Positions 49,226-61,086 of a stretch of DNA of 64,000 nt are shown here, piece by piece. The stretch is from the NCBI GenBank assembly GCA_030159075.1, contig BROG01000564.1, positions 418,001 through 482,000 of the forward strand, read 5' to 3'. The DNA is from Atrina japonica (lineage: Eukaryota > Mollusca > Bivalvia > Pterioida > Pinnidae). Position 1 is the first letter of the stretch. Every line of letters starts with the position of its first letter. The notes under the pieces were generated by a model, which had not been told where the DNA came from, searched no databases, and saw only the letters and a program-made list of their open reading frames with translations. The position numbers and the translations under genes are program-made.

Positions 49226-50590
49226 ACCCCTAATGCATGTTACAGTATTTTCTATCCGTTAAAAATCTACTGAAGCAAAATCACATTTGTTTTACATCCA
49301 ACAAAGAATTAAAGATGTTGCAAGAAATTATCAAAAGTCAACTACCAAAACACAAGTACTGAGTTTATATTGGCAGTTTGGAGCATAGGTACAGAAAAGT
49401 TGTAATACAAGATACAGGGTAAAAATAAAAAGTGTACAATGTTAATTAAGTGAAAATTACATCACAATAAGCATGAACCATATATTTTTGCAACATGTAA
49501 AACAAAACTCTCAATGAAAATTTAAATTCATGAAAAAGTAACCTGTAAAGAATCATATTGCGAAATCATTTATCACACAACACCCTCTAGGTTATAAAAA
49601 AATCCCCGGACTTTTAAAATACTTCACTGACATTAACAACATTGAACAAGCATATACATTTAGAAAATACTTTGAGTACAACAGAATGTAGAAAATAATC
49701 TTTTGATGTAATGTTATGCAATGAACAAAGAAAACATTTTCTTTAGGAAGATCAATAACTACAGTAGGAGTGCTTTGTATACTGCTGTTGGTTCATCCCA
49801 GAAAGGTATAGGCCAGAACTGGCATATAGAAAACACCACTGAACAATAAAATGTCTGAAATTGGACATAATAAATTTACAAACAAACACGAGTTTGTGAC
49901 TCACAATTGATATAAAAGTATCGATCAGCTGATTTAGTGCTTACTTATTTTGATTCATTGTTATGATTAGTGAATAGAGACGCATGACCTAGTTACGGGT
50001 TTGTAAGTCGTCTACAAATCTATTATATTACATATAACATGAAAGAATACATTCCCTTGAATTGTAGGTGTATATATACCGTATGCACATTCGTTTTGTT
50101 TTCTTCGCAGTTACATAAACACGGAAGACTAAATTTATTGTCAGCCATTCACAAAATCTTCAGGATCGTACGATGAAATGGTACGACAAAACACACTCAT
50201 AAATGGACTCGCATCCTCCACACATACTAGATTTCTGAAACTCCTTACCCTTTGTTTTCTATATTTATATTTTGTTGGTGTATCTTTCCAAAATACACCT
50301 GAAAAGACGTATTTTCAGACACGTATTCTTCTATTTTTACGCAGAAACACCCTCTTCGACCTACAACCAATTTCCGTCTAAAACCGGATGTTAAGCCGCA
50401 TTCACATATAGATCATTTGTCGCTATAAATATCGGTTTGTTTGAGGTAATATATTTATTTATCTGATTCAAAGACTTCAACAAAATCGCATTCATAAAAA
50501 CATGGCAACATTTTTAACAAAAATGTACAGAATTTCAAATATTATTTATGTGCGTATGAATATAGGCAAATAATTAGTACCTTGAGCATG
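49226..50590. other. Non-coding stretch, candidate Rab5 upstream exon region
   Basis: Nothing diagnostic. Positions 50100-50400 are less AT-rich than the surroundings and could host the non-coding Rab5 first exon on the minus strand; this is inference only. Confidence 0.35.
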
Positions 50591-50594
50591 AAAA

Positions 50595-50640
50595 GGCACC
50601 CCCGAAGAAATGACGTCACTGCGGAAATTGTAGTTTCTTC
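50595..50640. promoter_or_regulatory. Candidate promoter core: CRE plus ZNF143-like motif
   Basis: 'atgacgtcactgcggaaattgtagtttc' holds a full CRE (TGACGTCA). Adjoining it, on the minus strand, is AAACTACAATTTCC, close to the ACTACAATTCC core bound by ZNF143 in animals. It lies 4.5 kb upstream of the Rab5 ATG exon in the right direction to start the transcript. No TATA box obvious. Confidence 0.35.
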
Positions 50641-52699
50641 TGCTGTAAATATAAAATATAGGATACTTAATATTATGGACAAAGTTTGTAAACAAGTCGT
50701 AACTATTGAAGAAAAAAAGAATGAGAAATAATTGCATTGTTTATTTGTAATGCAGTAATCATCGTTATTTAATTAATGTAATTTGTACCGTTTAGTTCTA
50801 TAAGTAGGCCTGTTGCACAGAAAACGACCCTTTCTGAACTGATGAAAAAATATTTTTCTGTTGTTTTTACTGTCACACAAAAAATATTATATTAGATTCT
50901 ATTTTAGATTATAATGATTGTTTTAATAATCATTTTCAGCGACATACAAAGCAGACTTTATTATCGCTGTTTCATGTCTAGTACAGTGGCGTAGGAAGCA
51001 AACCAAAAGTCGGGGCAGGGGCTAGATCTATTTTTTTATGAAAATGTTTTGCCTGTAAAAATTGTTTTCATGTGCCTTTTGATTATGCATTATATATCTA
51101 CATCAGTGGCGGTTCTAGAAAAAAATTAAAAGGTGGGTGAGTTGAGGCTAGCGACATAAATTTATAATAAGTGTGATGCAATGCATAGCCTACATCATCA
51201 AAAGCAGACTGAGGATTTATAGTTTGAGTGGGTGTAGATTTGGGAAATTTAATTTGTTTTTTTTAATTTCAATTTTCCGACTTTTTTATATAAAAATTAA
51301 AGCGAGGCGCGAAAATTTTGGGATATTTGTTTTTGATTTTCCGACAATTTATAGAAAAACTAACGGTTTTACACCAACCCTATCAACTTTAGGGGCACGC
51401 TATATCCCTGCTCACTACGCAAAATTTCAAATGTTTGGATACTACTGTTGAGGTAATATTTCATTAGTTCATCGTATTTTTCGCAATTAATAAAAAAATA
51501 ATTTTTGAAATTTGGAAGCCCGTAGAAGCATTTTTCTGCCTGCAGACGCGAAAAAAGTCGAATAGGCTTGGGCCCGAAGTCACCAAATTCACTTAATGCT
51601 CAAGTACAAATTTTATTTCATTATTTTGACCATAAACTCGTTTGTAAAATGTTTGGGTTTGAATAATTAGGAAACATTCACATATAAATCTTTATATCAT
51701 ACTTATGATTTTCCTGTAAAAATGAATAAATATGGTGAGTACGGTACTAAAAAATTGATTACGTACTCAAACAATATTTTAATATTTCTGAAGTTTTCTT
51801 CAAATGAGCAATGATTTTGACCATTGTTTACAATTATATGCCGTCAGTATATAAACATGTCCATTTAAGGATAAATTTTGCTTGTTTTTACCATAAAATC
51901 ACGAAAAAATAGTTAAGCCTGAGTACTGAGTACCGAGTAAATTTCGTGACTTCATTGATCACCATTGGGCATATTGATTACCCTCCTCAAAAGAAGGTTG
52001 GATTAGCAAAAAACAAAATCGGGGCAGAAGTTCGCTCTAGTATCCACCAGACATTTAAGTTTTACCTCTTTATCGTTAGAAATATTTCGTTGATAGATTA
52101 ATTCGGGAGCCAGATGAGGTATTCGTTAGCTTCCAGACACAATATCATTGTTTGCCCGTGGCCCAGCTGGGTATGTTTCCCAGAAATGTTAAATTTTAAA
52201 AAGCCCAGAGCTAATTATCACATTCTGAGTCGTTTTTATTCCGGCCAAATATTTCGTTAAATTGGCAGACTTATCAGTGAGAGGCCCCCAATATTTGGTT
52301 TTCGTTCGTTCTTTCTTTCTTTCTTTCTTGTTTTAGGGGGTGGGGGGCAAGACGCCATACACGTGCAAACATTGCGTTCAACATGTGTAAAAAAATAGAT
52401 ACTACTGATGATTAAATTTTCGGATCTTTTAGCTGATAATAACACAAAGAAAATGCGTACAATGCATTTTGATCAAATGTTACAAATAAATTTTTATATA
52501 GATGCTGAAAAAACGAAAATATCTTCATCGATATGTAGGGCAAACCAAATCCATCAAATCCAAAATATACAGACCAAATTTTGGTAGGCCCTAATGTAAG
52601 GGCACTGGGAAGCCCTTTTCTGGTATCCAGACGTGATGATAACATAAAAATTGTATATGAAAAAGTGTGGGTGGGTGGAGGGGGTCCTGCGCCTATGTA
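50641..52699. other. Non-coding stretch with repeat ends
   Basis: 'agtggcgtaggaagcaa' (50992) and 'agtggcggttctaga' (51104) look like the ends of common molluscan dispersed repeats. (TTTC)n at 52312-52330. No gene. Confidence 0.4.
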
Positions 52700-52789
52700 G
52701 TAGATCTAGATCTACTTGATTAAACAAAAACTGAACGGTTCGCGTTCCATTTTTAGCTTCTGAACCGATTTTCTGATCGCGTTTTGTTC

Positions 52790-53110
52790 GTCGCCTGTCT
52801 GTCCGTTAACTCAGTTTCACATTTTCGACTTCTCCTCCAAACCACTGAAGGGATTTTGTTGAAACTTTAAAGGAAGTATGTACTCAAGGTGCTCTACCAC
52901 GTTTGTTAATTTCGACCAGATCGACCTAGAGATGGATCCAGGGTGGAACAAAAGAGACACCAGGGGGTATCCCTCTTTAGAAGTCTTCTCCTCAAGAACC
53001 ACTGCATGGATTGAAAAACTAACAGTATCTGAGTGATCTACATAGATGTATGATTAAAGTTTGTTAATTTCGTAGAAATCGAAAAATAAATTTTTGATGT
53101 GTTTTTGACG
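52790..53110. repeat. Dispersed repeat X, copy 1
   Basis: 'cagatcgacctagagatggatcca.ggtgg', 'cactgcatggattgaaaaacta', 'tgtttttgacgtcttt'. The same series appears at 54060-54470, in the same orientation. Confidence 0.7.
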
Positions 53111-53134
53111 TCTTTTTACACATTGTAATTTTTA

Positions 53135-53800
53135 GGTCACCTGAGGGTGACCTATTGCGAACGTTTTTTGTTTGCCGTCGCGTCCGTCGTTACCATTTAC
53201 ATATTTTCGACTTCTTCTCAAGAACCAGTGGGGTAGTTTTAACCAAACTTGGTATATAGCATCCCCATGTAAAGTCGCAAAAAGTTTGCGAATGAAAAGG
53301 GGCTAGGACCCATAGGGGGCTCAAAAGGGGCCAAAAAGAACCAAAACTTGGTACATCTTTAAAAATCTTCTTCGTATGAACCAATGATCAGATGACTTTC
53401 AAATTTTGTATGCATGGTTGTTAAGTCAATATATACAAAAATGAAATCTGTCCATAAACGAGTCATTAGCGCTTCAGTAATGCAGGGTACAATTTTTTTT
53501 TAACAAATTGTTTAATAACTCAAAACTGATCGACTTTTTGTATAAAAAGATATGAGAAAGTTGTTAGGAATTATCTAAGGATCATTTTGACCAAATTTCA
53601 AGGTCATGGGACAGTTTTGTCCTATTATCTTCAATAACACAGAGTACAGTTGAATAACTCAAAACTATTTGCTTTTTGTATACAAAGATATATGAGAAAG
53701 TTGTTAGGAATTATCTATGGATCATTTTGACAAAATGTCAAGGTCATGGAATCAAAAGTCAAGGTCAAAGACACCCAAGTAAACAGAAATTATCTGGGTT
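53135..53800 (-). repeat. Dispersed repeat, copy B of the 3436-4077 family
   Basis: Inverted relative to the copy at 3.4 kb. Starts 'aggtcacctgagggtgacc', then 'gtttgccgtcgcgtccgtcgt', 'aaacttggtatatagcatccccatg' and 'gtccataaacgagtcatta'. Lies between the two copies of repeat X. Confidence 0.75.
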
Positions 53801-54059
53801 TTTTGGACAAATGTTAGACATTTTCGACTTCTCAAGAACCAGTGGACTAATTTTATTCAAACTTGACATGAAATTGTTTTCTGGTTTTCATTCATATTTG
53901 TATGATTTCTTTGATTTTATCCTCATTTATTCATCATGATGCATTCATTTAAAGTTGTTTTACATGTTATTAGGTAGAGAAATGCTTCTCTGAAATTGAA
54001 TTATATGAATTTTTTTTATGAATCTTTAAAACTGTCAAAAAGAAGGAGGGTACATTTTT

Positions 54060-54475
54060 TCACACACTTGTTCTCTAAAACTGCCGAAGGATAAAAGAAT
54101 CAAGTACGGTGTCTAAGTTCCCCTACCAAATTTATGTTTTTTGACCAGATCAACTCAGAGGTGGATCCAAGGTGGGCAAAATAGGTCTCAGAGGGTACTC
54201 CTCTGTAAAAATCTTCTCCATGTCTGCTGCATGGATTGAAAAACTAATTGCATCTGAGTGATTTACATTGATACATGATTCAATTTCATGGAATAAATTG
54301 GTAAATTAATTTTCGACATGTTTTTGACATCTTTCCCAGCTTTGTCATTTTCATTCATTTTTAAGTCTGCTCCACTCCCATGGAGTGTTAAAATAATTTG
54401 TAAATTTGAGATTCCAATATTTGTAAGATACCAACACAGTTCAGGTGAGTAATGTGGCCCATGGGCCTCTTGTTT
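54060..54475. repeat. Dispersed repeat X, copy 2, with full right end
   Basis: As 52790-53110 but continuing to 'gttcaggtgagtaatgtggcccatgggcctcttgtttg', which I recall as a frequent repeat terminus in bivalve genomes. Confidence 0.7.
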
Positions 54476-54715
54476 GTAATTAAAACAATTTTCTTTGATA
54501 TTTCATTGATCTGAAGTGTTTGTCCACATAAGTTAACTCCTTATAATTACACCTAGAATATTTTTACTCCTTGGTTTTGTTTTTCCCTCCAGCTCTGATT
54601 GATTAAGAAAATGTATAACATCACGGAAGCCCCCCACCCCACCCCAATGACTTAAAACGGCCTGGTTCGTTTCCGGAAAAGAGTCTATAGATGAAGTTAT
54701 GTCGAATCCATCATA

Positions 54716-54790
54716 TATAAGATAAGATAAGATAAGATAAGATAACTTTATTAGTACTAACACATTAGCAAATGGTTTTGGCAACAAAAT
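54716..54790 (-). mobile_element. 3' end of a non-LTR retrotransposon with (TTATC)n
   Basis: (GATAA)6 at 54716-54745 followed by 'ctttattagtactaacac'; on the minus strand this reads as an A/T-rich 3' end closing in (TTATC)n. Sequence up to about 55190 may be the rest of the 3' tail; no RT frame is visible. Confidence 0.45.
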
Positions 54791-55262
54791 GCAAACAAAC
54801 TACAATGAAATATATACAGTGAAGAAGTGATAGTGGATGAGACAAGTATGAGACAAATCATGTGTCTTTCAGTAATGAATTTCTAACCAACAAGCATTCA
54901 TTTAAGTAGTTCACACCAATTTTTATTACTGCAGCGGAATTATTATTTATAATTGAAGTCATAAGATTGTATGATAAAAAAGTATTTTTTTATCAGAAGT
55001 CCATTTTTATTTTCTTGATGAGATTATCTCTCAAGTATTTATAAACAGGACAGAAAATGTAATTCGCCTTCCTCATCCCCATTATTGCAGCAGAGAAATA
55101 TTCTATCCACAGGTACTTGTGGACAGTACCATCTAAATGTGCCTTGCCCATGACCCCTTGATTTTTTTAGTCTCTTTTATTTATCCTTTCCATTAAAACT
55201 TGGTAATTTTGGGATATACCAGGAAATGTGGCCAAACAACAGACTTAACCCAAATGTGGTTA

Positions 55263-55312
55263 CACCCTATATACACCATTTTTATTATATATAGGGTGTA
55301 TATTGGGTGTCA
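55263..55312. repeat. Short hairpin ACACCCTATATACACC / GGGTGTATATTGGGTGT
   Basis: Inverted arms of 16-17 nt separated by about 17 nt. Isolated; no terminator role applies in animal DNA of this kind. Confidence 0.6.
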
Positions 55313-55929
55313 CTGTGTGGTATATGCTCTTTTGTCTAAACTGTTGTCATGTGATGTTACGTACTCGTTGTTGGTTGAGAGTTGTTATGTCCAAGTATGA
55401 AAATGGTCAAGCGAGTTTTCTGAGAGTTTCGCGCGAATTTGCCTGCTAATTACTAATTGCCAACATTCGGACTGAAGCATGGGATCGAGTAAAATGTTTT
55501 AGCTTCCAATGGTAAAGAGAAAACGTCTACATAAATAACTATATTATTTACATTAATAAATTGTCGTTTAATATAAAGTAATGAATTATATAAATTTTGC
55601 TAACGCTTAATCATAATATATACATGTATGTATATATATATAATGTATAATTTTAATTTTTTTAATAGTTATACATTGCATTGTTATAAATGAATTTATA
55701 TGAGAGAAGAATGTAAGCGTATCTATTTTTATTTTGTAGGTCACCATAAATTGATAATTAATAAACGATGCAGGAATTGAAAGGGAGAAAAATATTACCT
55801 AAGTCATTTAATGCCAAAGTTGTTGACACATGGAATCCAGAAATTGTCTGACAGTCAAATCATATTTTGGTACCAGCTGATAATTGTATACTAAAGTAAT
55901 ATTTGGCATTGGTAACACTATTTAAAATT

Positions 55930-56095
55930 CTTCTAAAGCTAAGATAGCCATCTTTTTACAGTGGTTACTCTTAGACGGAATTTGGCTATACGTTTAGATA
56001 TTTTATTTGGCTTTGTCTGATACCACTTTCTCTTTAGAAAAACTATTTAAAATTGTAGCTCAACTGATGAAGTCAGATTTCCCGGACGTCATCAC
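55930..56095. repeat. Direct repeat, partner at 62565-62690
   Basis: Shared words: 'taagata..catttttacagtg..tattcttagac', 'tttaggtatttat', 'gctcaac.gatgaagtc.gat'. The pair brackets the piggyBac and Penelope cluster (56.1-62.5 kb). Diverged, boundaries approximate. Confidence 0.55.
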
Positions 56096-56282
56096 TTTCA
56101 GCATATTTAGGCAAATTAGCGGACTGCAGTAACAAATAAGACACAATAAATGATGGTTTGAAAATTTAATTTCATTAGGTATTTTATTTTTTATTTAAGA
56201 ATGAAATATTTCTTTCTTATAAACACGCACATACGATATATTCATGAAGTTTGTTGCTGATCAATCTAAAATGTAAATGTAC

Positions 56283-57983
56283 CTAATAAACCACGTTGGA
56301 ATGAAATCTGCGAAAACAAACCCCGATATTAAGTCCAACCCGACAGTCTGGGCACCGCATGCCACGAAATGACCCATTAGAACTAGTACTGCATACAACA
56401 CATCGCTTTCTTTTCCTATCCGGGATTAAGTCTACGAAACGAAGGGAACTTAAACGTAATGGAATTCGCCAAACACACGTTACCAACAGTAGCGTGTCCT
56501 GACACATGCCTGTAATTCCCCACTAACCCGTAACATATAGCAAACCGGAATGACAGATGAGACATTTTTTTCTCCATCAAGAAGCACTGCATATAGCAAA
56601 TGTATGCATTCACTGAAAAATAAAATTAACACATAATTCAGAAATCATTTTCCAATTCCCGCAACATAATTCTTTCTAAATAATATTGTAATAATCCTTT
56701 TACCAGTGAAAATATATTAATAATATATAAATTAAAAATGACAGTTTGTTTAAACTTATGGAAATTATTATTGCTGATAATATTTTCTGCATACATCAAT
56801 TTAAATTAGTACTGTAGTGGCTACGGGTGAAATACCTTCTGCTGTGATAATCAAATTGAACAATATTTTCCTCCACAACTTAACGCCTCGGAAATCTGGG
56901 TCGTATCGACTGATCAACTGATCGCCCAAGTCCACACCTCCCATATTTTGTTTGTATCTGTTTACAATATCTGGAACAGTAATGAGTCGACCTTTTGTAT
57001 TTGTTCTATCCGTTAACCTAAATATAAAGATATTCACTTTCATTTTCAAGCAACTTCATGCACGTGGCGAACAAAATTCCCATAAGATGGATACGTGCAT
57101 TTTAATAATATGCCGATTTTAACAGGAAATCACGCAGGTCCCTAGAGTTTTTAGATTTTTATATCATAAAATATCATATTTATCGTTTTCACAGGTATTA
57201 TATAATTATAATATATATTATATTACCACGCCATCTTATATTAGATATCAAATTATAGAAAATGTAAGAGTACCAAAGTTATTGTCATACGGCATTTTTA
57301 ATACCATGCACTTCCAGTGGTGCTAAGCAAGCAAACAGTGCGTCTGTACAACCATAGTAATGCCAATAGAGGACCCTGGACACTAACTGCTGTTCCACCT
57401 TTAGAGACGGATAAGGTGTTGAAGCCTTTTGACATCACTCTCCTTGTTCCCAGGGCGGTGCGAGTAGCAGTCGTATTTGCATTGATTAGGTCATGAAACA
57501 AAGTGGGACTACTGAAAAAACTGTCAACTGTGAGGTGATGGTGCTTGAAAAGGTGTTCCTCCATCAAACTCATTACGACCTCATATCCTTGACCATTTGG
57601 GAAACTGCGTTGTCTACCTTGGCGTCCTGTGTAAATTTCTATCTTTGAAAAATAATAGTAAAATCAGCTGTATAATTTAATAAGTTGTCAATGTAAATCA
57701 CCTTAATTTTCAAAATAACACGTTTCAAAAAGATCCGATACTGTTAGTTTATCCTAGAATGATTTATACAAATATTTTACATAAAAAAGTACTCCAAATG
57801 TGTTAAATTGGCTTCCACACCAACAGACCCTGCAGTATGTACGAATTCTTCTTCTGCAAGTTGGAAATTGTCTTTATCCATTACGTGGAACCACGGCCCT
57901 CGCGTGTAATTTTCACCGTCAAACATTGATGATGATACGGAATCATTTTGTGATTGTAAAAAATCGTTATCATCCATTTCCAC
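56283..57983 (-). pseudogene. piggyBac-derived transposase, copy 1
   Basis: Minus-strand pieces: 57983-57777 (N-terminal acidic region); about 57645-57305 (GRQRSFPNGQGYEVV, HHHLTVDSFFSSPTLFHDL, GTRRVMSKGFNTLS, LLALLWLYRRTVCLLST); 57017-56836 (IVNRYKQNMGGVDLGDQLIS, LWRKILFNLI); 56612-56283 (VNAYICYMQ, HLSFRFAICYGLV, then in another frame RCVVCS...RCPDCRVGLNIGVCF). These are piggyBac blocks: the DNFFTS block with second catalytic Asp, the W.D+R.V..LST block, MGGVDL.DQ and the C-terminal Cys finger. Splice junctions GT..AG fit in phase. Defects: no block with the first catalytic Asp, the third catalytic Asp reads Tyr (TAC for GAC), and a frameshift sits at about 56440-56510. Not active. Confidence 0.85.
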
Positions 57984-58147
57984 GAGAAATGATCGGGCAG
58001 TAATTATGAAATGACGTCATATTTCATAAAACTACGTCACCAATTACCTTGATGGCGTCACATATCAAGGTACAAACATTGTAAAACTTAACAATATTAA
58101 AATATTTTATTCATCTCTATAATGTATTTTAATGTAAAGTAAATTAT

Positions 58148-58552
58148 ACGACACATATGTCGTTATAGCACTGAACTGGAAAACGACACATATGTTGCTT
58201 TGTCACTGTACCGGAAAACGACACATATGTTGCTTTGGCACTGTACCGGAAAACTACACATGTTGCTTTGTCACTGTACCGGAAAACTACATATGTTGCT
58301 TTGTCACTGTACCGGAAAACTACACATATGTTGCTTTGGTACTGTACCGGAAAACGACACATGTTGCTTTGTCACTGTACCGGAAAACTACACATGTTGC
58401 TTTGTCACTGTACCGGAAAACGACACACATGTCGCTTTGACGCTAAGAGGGTTAATGCCACGGCGACATATACGTCCTTGCAGAGTTCGATGCCGTGATG
58501 ACATATAAGTCGTCTGGTGGTTCAGTGCCAAAGCGACATGTATGTCGTTTTA
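58148..58552. repeat. 35-bp minisatellite (TTGCTTTGTCACTGTACCGG...)
   Basis: About 11 units, eight well conserved (58148-58440) and three diverged (58450-58552: 'gatgccgtgatgacatataagtcg' type). The unit contains CACTGTACCGGAAAAC(T/G)ACACATATG. It encodes frames in all phases, which are by-products. Confidence 0.9.
58439..58455 (-). other. Candidate piggyBac terminus at a TTAA site
   Basis: Plus strand 'gacgctaagagggTTAA' reads TTAACCCTCTTAGCGTC on the minus strand, the expected form (TTAA followed by CCCT) for the 5' end of a minus-oriented piggyBac element. It sits 470 bp upstream of the copy-1 N-terminal frame. The matching far end was not found. Confidence 0.4.
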
Positions 58553-59459
58553 CAAAGTTGCATATGTTTAATTTCAAATCATGTTTATAAACAGAAAAAT
58601 AGTCAAAAATAATCTTAAAATGAGTTTTTGTGTTTATTGGGATTTTATTTACGTAAGGCAAGTGACATCATTTGGCATTCACCGTGATAGACATTTCAAA
58701 ATGACGTCATAGTTCTTACAAAGATATTCGAATTATCTCTAAGGAACTGGTTTTTAATACCAAAATAAAGAATAAAACAAGTGAAAGTAAATTATAAGTG
58801 AATTATTAACATATTCCTTTTAGGCTTGGTCTAGACGTATGCATCGATGAAAGAATGATCGGATGACATTATTTGAAACAATATTTAGCTAATAAAAAAC
58901 ACATAGATGGGGAGTGAAAACTTGGGTGCTAGCTGAATCCTATCCTGGTTACACACATCAGGTTGTGGTGTACAATGGCAAATCAAACACACCTCGTTAT
59001 CATCATGGCCAAGGATAAGACATGTACACACATACGGTTTTTAATTTCATAGGTTCTATAAGATGCATATGACTGCTCTGAACCATATACAAAACATACG
59101 GTCATGTTTTATACTAATTACTGCTAATAGAGAACTGCTAAAGGAGAAAAATTACCATGGGTGATTTCGTATATAAATTAATTTTGACTTCAAAATATTT
59201 TAAGGAATTTTCGATGTTTTTATAGAAATGGTCCAAACATTTAATGAAATACGTGTATTTAGAAATTCTACTCTTAAAAAATCGAATTATGTATTGTTTA
59301 TAAGTAATTTGTGACTTTGTCAACCGTTCGAAACATTGAGAAATTATACTCATTAGACTTCGACTTATATATACCCGACTTACATATACTCGACTTATAT
59401 ATAACTAAACTAATTTTGTAAGTTGGCCAGTTTACATGTACGTTCGGAAGGCAGATGAT
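58553..59459. other. Non-coding stretch between piggyBac copies
   Basis: No gene supported. 'cgacttatatatacccgacttacatatactcgacttatatat' at 59357-59402 is a small tandem run. Confidence 0.45.
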
Positions 59460-59545
59460 CTCTCCTCAACCAATAAATCTAGCCGCTACTATATGACTGA
59501 AATAATGTTGAGTGTGGCGTAAAACAACACTCAAATTTCAAAACG
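59460..59545 (+). mobile_element. SINE 3'-tail fragment
   Basis: 'tctcctcaaccaataaat', 'atatgactgaaataatgttgagtgtggcgtaaaacaa': same tail as 62970-63201, head missing. Confidence 0.75.
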
Positions 59546-59591
59546 TGTGTGTGCATGTATAAAGGGTTGATAGTTACGATATATAAACTTT

Positions 59592-59941
59592 GGCAGATAT
59601 CAAGTTGTTATGGAACTTGTGAGACCTCAACTCATAAACCGTCACCATCTCACAATTGACAGTTGGTTTTCTAGCCCTAAATTATTACACGACTTAAAAG
59701 ACATGGGGACATTTGCTACGGGCACAGTTGTTTCAGCCCGTAAAGGGATGCCAAAAAGCTTTAAGACAACACATTTGCCAAAAGGAGATATCCAAGTGCA
59801 ATCGCAGGGTTCAGTTATGGCTGTTCTGTACAGTGACTGAAGACAGGTCACACTACTGACAACGGCTGGCAATGCAAGGTACTCGTATATATTGTCCCAT
59901 GTATGATTCCGATATAATTTTTATAACTGCGCATGTAATCT

Positions 59942-59976
<35 letters not shown>

Positions 59977-60881
59977 AGTATGCACCACTAAAATTCGTTG
60001 CAAAACCTATCGGTTTTCCATCACAATTTTGGTTACATGAGGTGACGTAGTGGTGAATAAAATTATTCCATGAGAACGGAATAATTACTGAGAGAAAAAA
60101 AAAATCATTCCGGAATATTTTTTTCACCATTATGTCACCTCCAGGGCTCCGTATATTTCAATTAAAAATTACACGTAATAATTGCCAATTAATCGGTATG
60201 ATGTTTACTCGCTATGCCACTGGCTGCCCACTTATTTTGTAGCATTAGGTCATTCCAAGTTTTTTCTGCGTCCGCTGATAGATAGGCTTTGAGATAATAA
60301 TTAAAAAAAAAAACAACAACATCAACAACAACCCCCCCAAAAAAACAAAAAAACAAACATACACAAACATGTAGGGAAAACATGGAACATAGCACTAAAA
60401 TAAAAAGTTAAACACGAACTTTTATTTTCATTATTGTGAAAACTTACATTTCATATATTATCTATTAGTATGTGCCAAGGATATGGTTTTTATAAGTTCA
60501 ATTTTGTTTCGTTAACAGGAAAATACTTAAATGTGCATAAAATTGCATTTATTCCCATAAAAATGTCTTGGTGCTTTTTTCTGCCGTTTTGTTAATTTTT
60601 TTCCTGGTAGAAAGATAGGTTTTGGATTTTAGGGTAAACACTTAGCATAAAAATTCTTGGAATGGCCTTAGCAGACGTAACACTAGTTTTAAATAGACAT
60701 TACTTTGAGGTGATTTATCGACATTTTTTCTTCCAGAATGATAAGAAAGATAAAGAGTAAAGGAAAAACTGTGAATGCTCCCTCAGTTGTCCATAGGTAC
60801 AATGAGACAATGGGTGGAGTTGATTTGGGAGACCAGCTCATCAGTCAATACGAATTTAACTTCCTAGTGACAGCAACAGGT
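59592..60881 (+). pseudogene. piggyBac-derived transposase, copy 2, fragment
   Basis: Exon-like pieces 59592-59878 (VVMELVRPQLINRHHLTIDS, WFSSPKLLHDL, TGTVVSARKGMPKSF, MAVLYSD then TGA, RQVTLLTTAGNAR) and 60737-60881 (VNAPSVVHRYNETMGGVDLG, DQLISQYEFNF). The intron 59879-60736 is GT..AG, in phase 2, at the same residue as in copy 1 (57304-57018). The third catalytic Asp is kept here, but the next codon is TGA. 5' and 3' ends are missing. Confidence 0.8.
59939..59978. repeat. (TC)n(GC)n microsatellite inside copy-2 intron
   Basis: About 12 TC repeats running into CGCGCGCGCGCG, a potential Z-DNA-forming stretch. Confidence 0.9.
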
Positions 60882-61086
60882 GACTTTAATATTTAAAACA
60901 TTTATATTTTTAGTTCAAGAAAAAAACCCACCACTAAGCCCGTACATGTATAATTATATAAATGCCTATCTAACATTTTCATCAACGGAATTTTGCTGTC
61001 TGCAAGGTGAATAGTGTTTAAGAGTGGTTTAAAATATGTATATTTTAATTTTCAGTTAATGCCTACCTCTTTCGTGGTACAAAGGA

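Noticed and set aside
55240..55262. 'ttaacccaaatgtgg' as the far end of the piggyBac-like element
   Set aside because: After TTAACCC it does not match the candidate end at 58439-58455, and it is about 1 kb beyond the last coding block.
58144..58508. Several 70-100-residue frames with repeated residues (VALSLYRKTTH type) as a repeat protein
   Set aside because: A minisatellite unit open in several phases gives repetitive frames on both strands; no start context, splice support or preferred phase.
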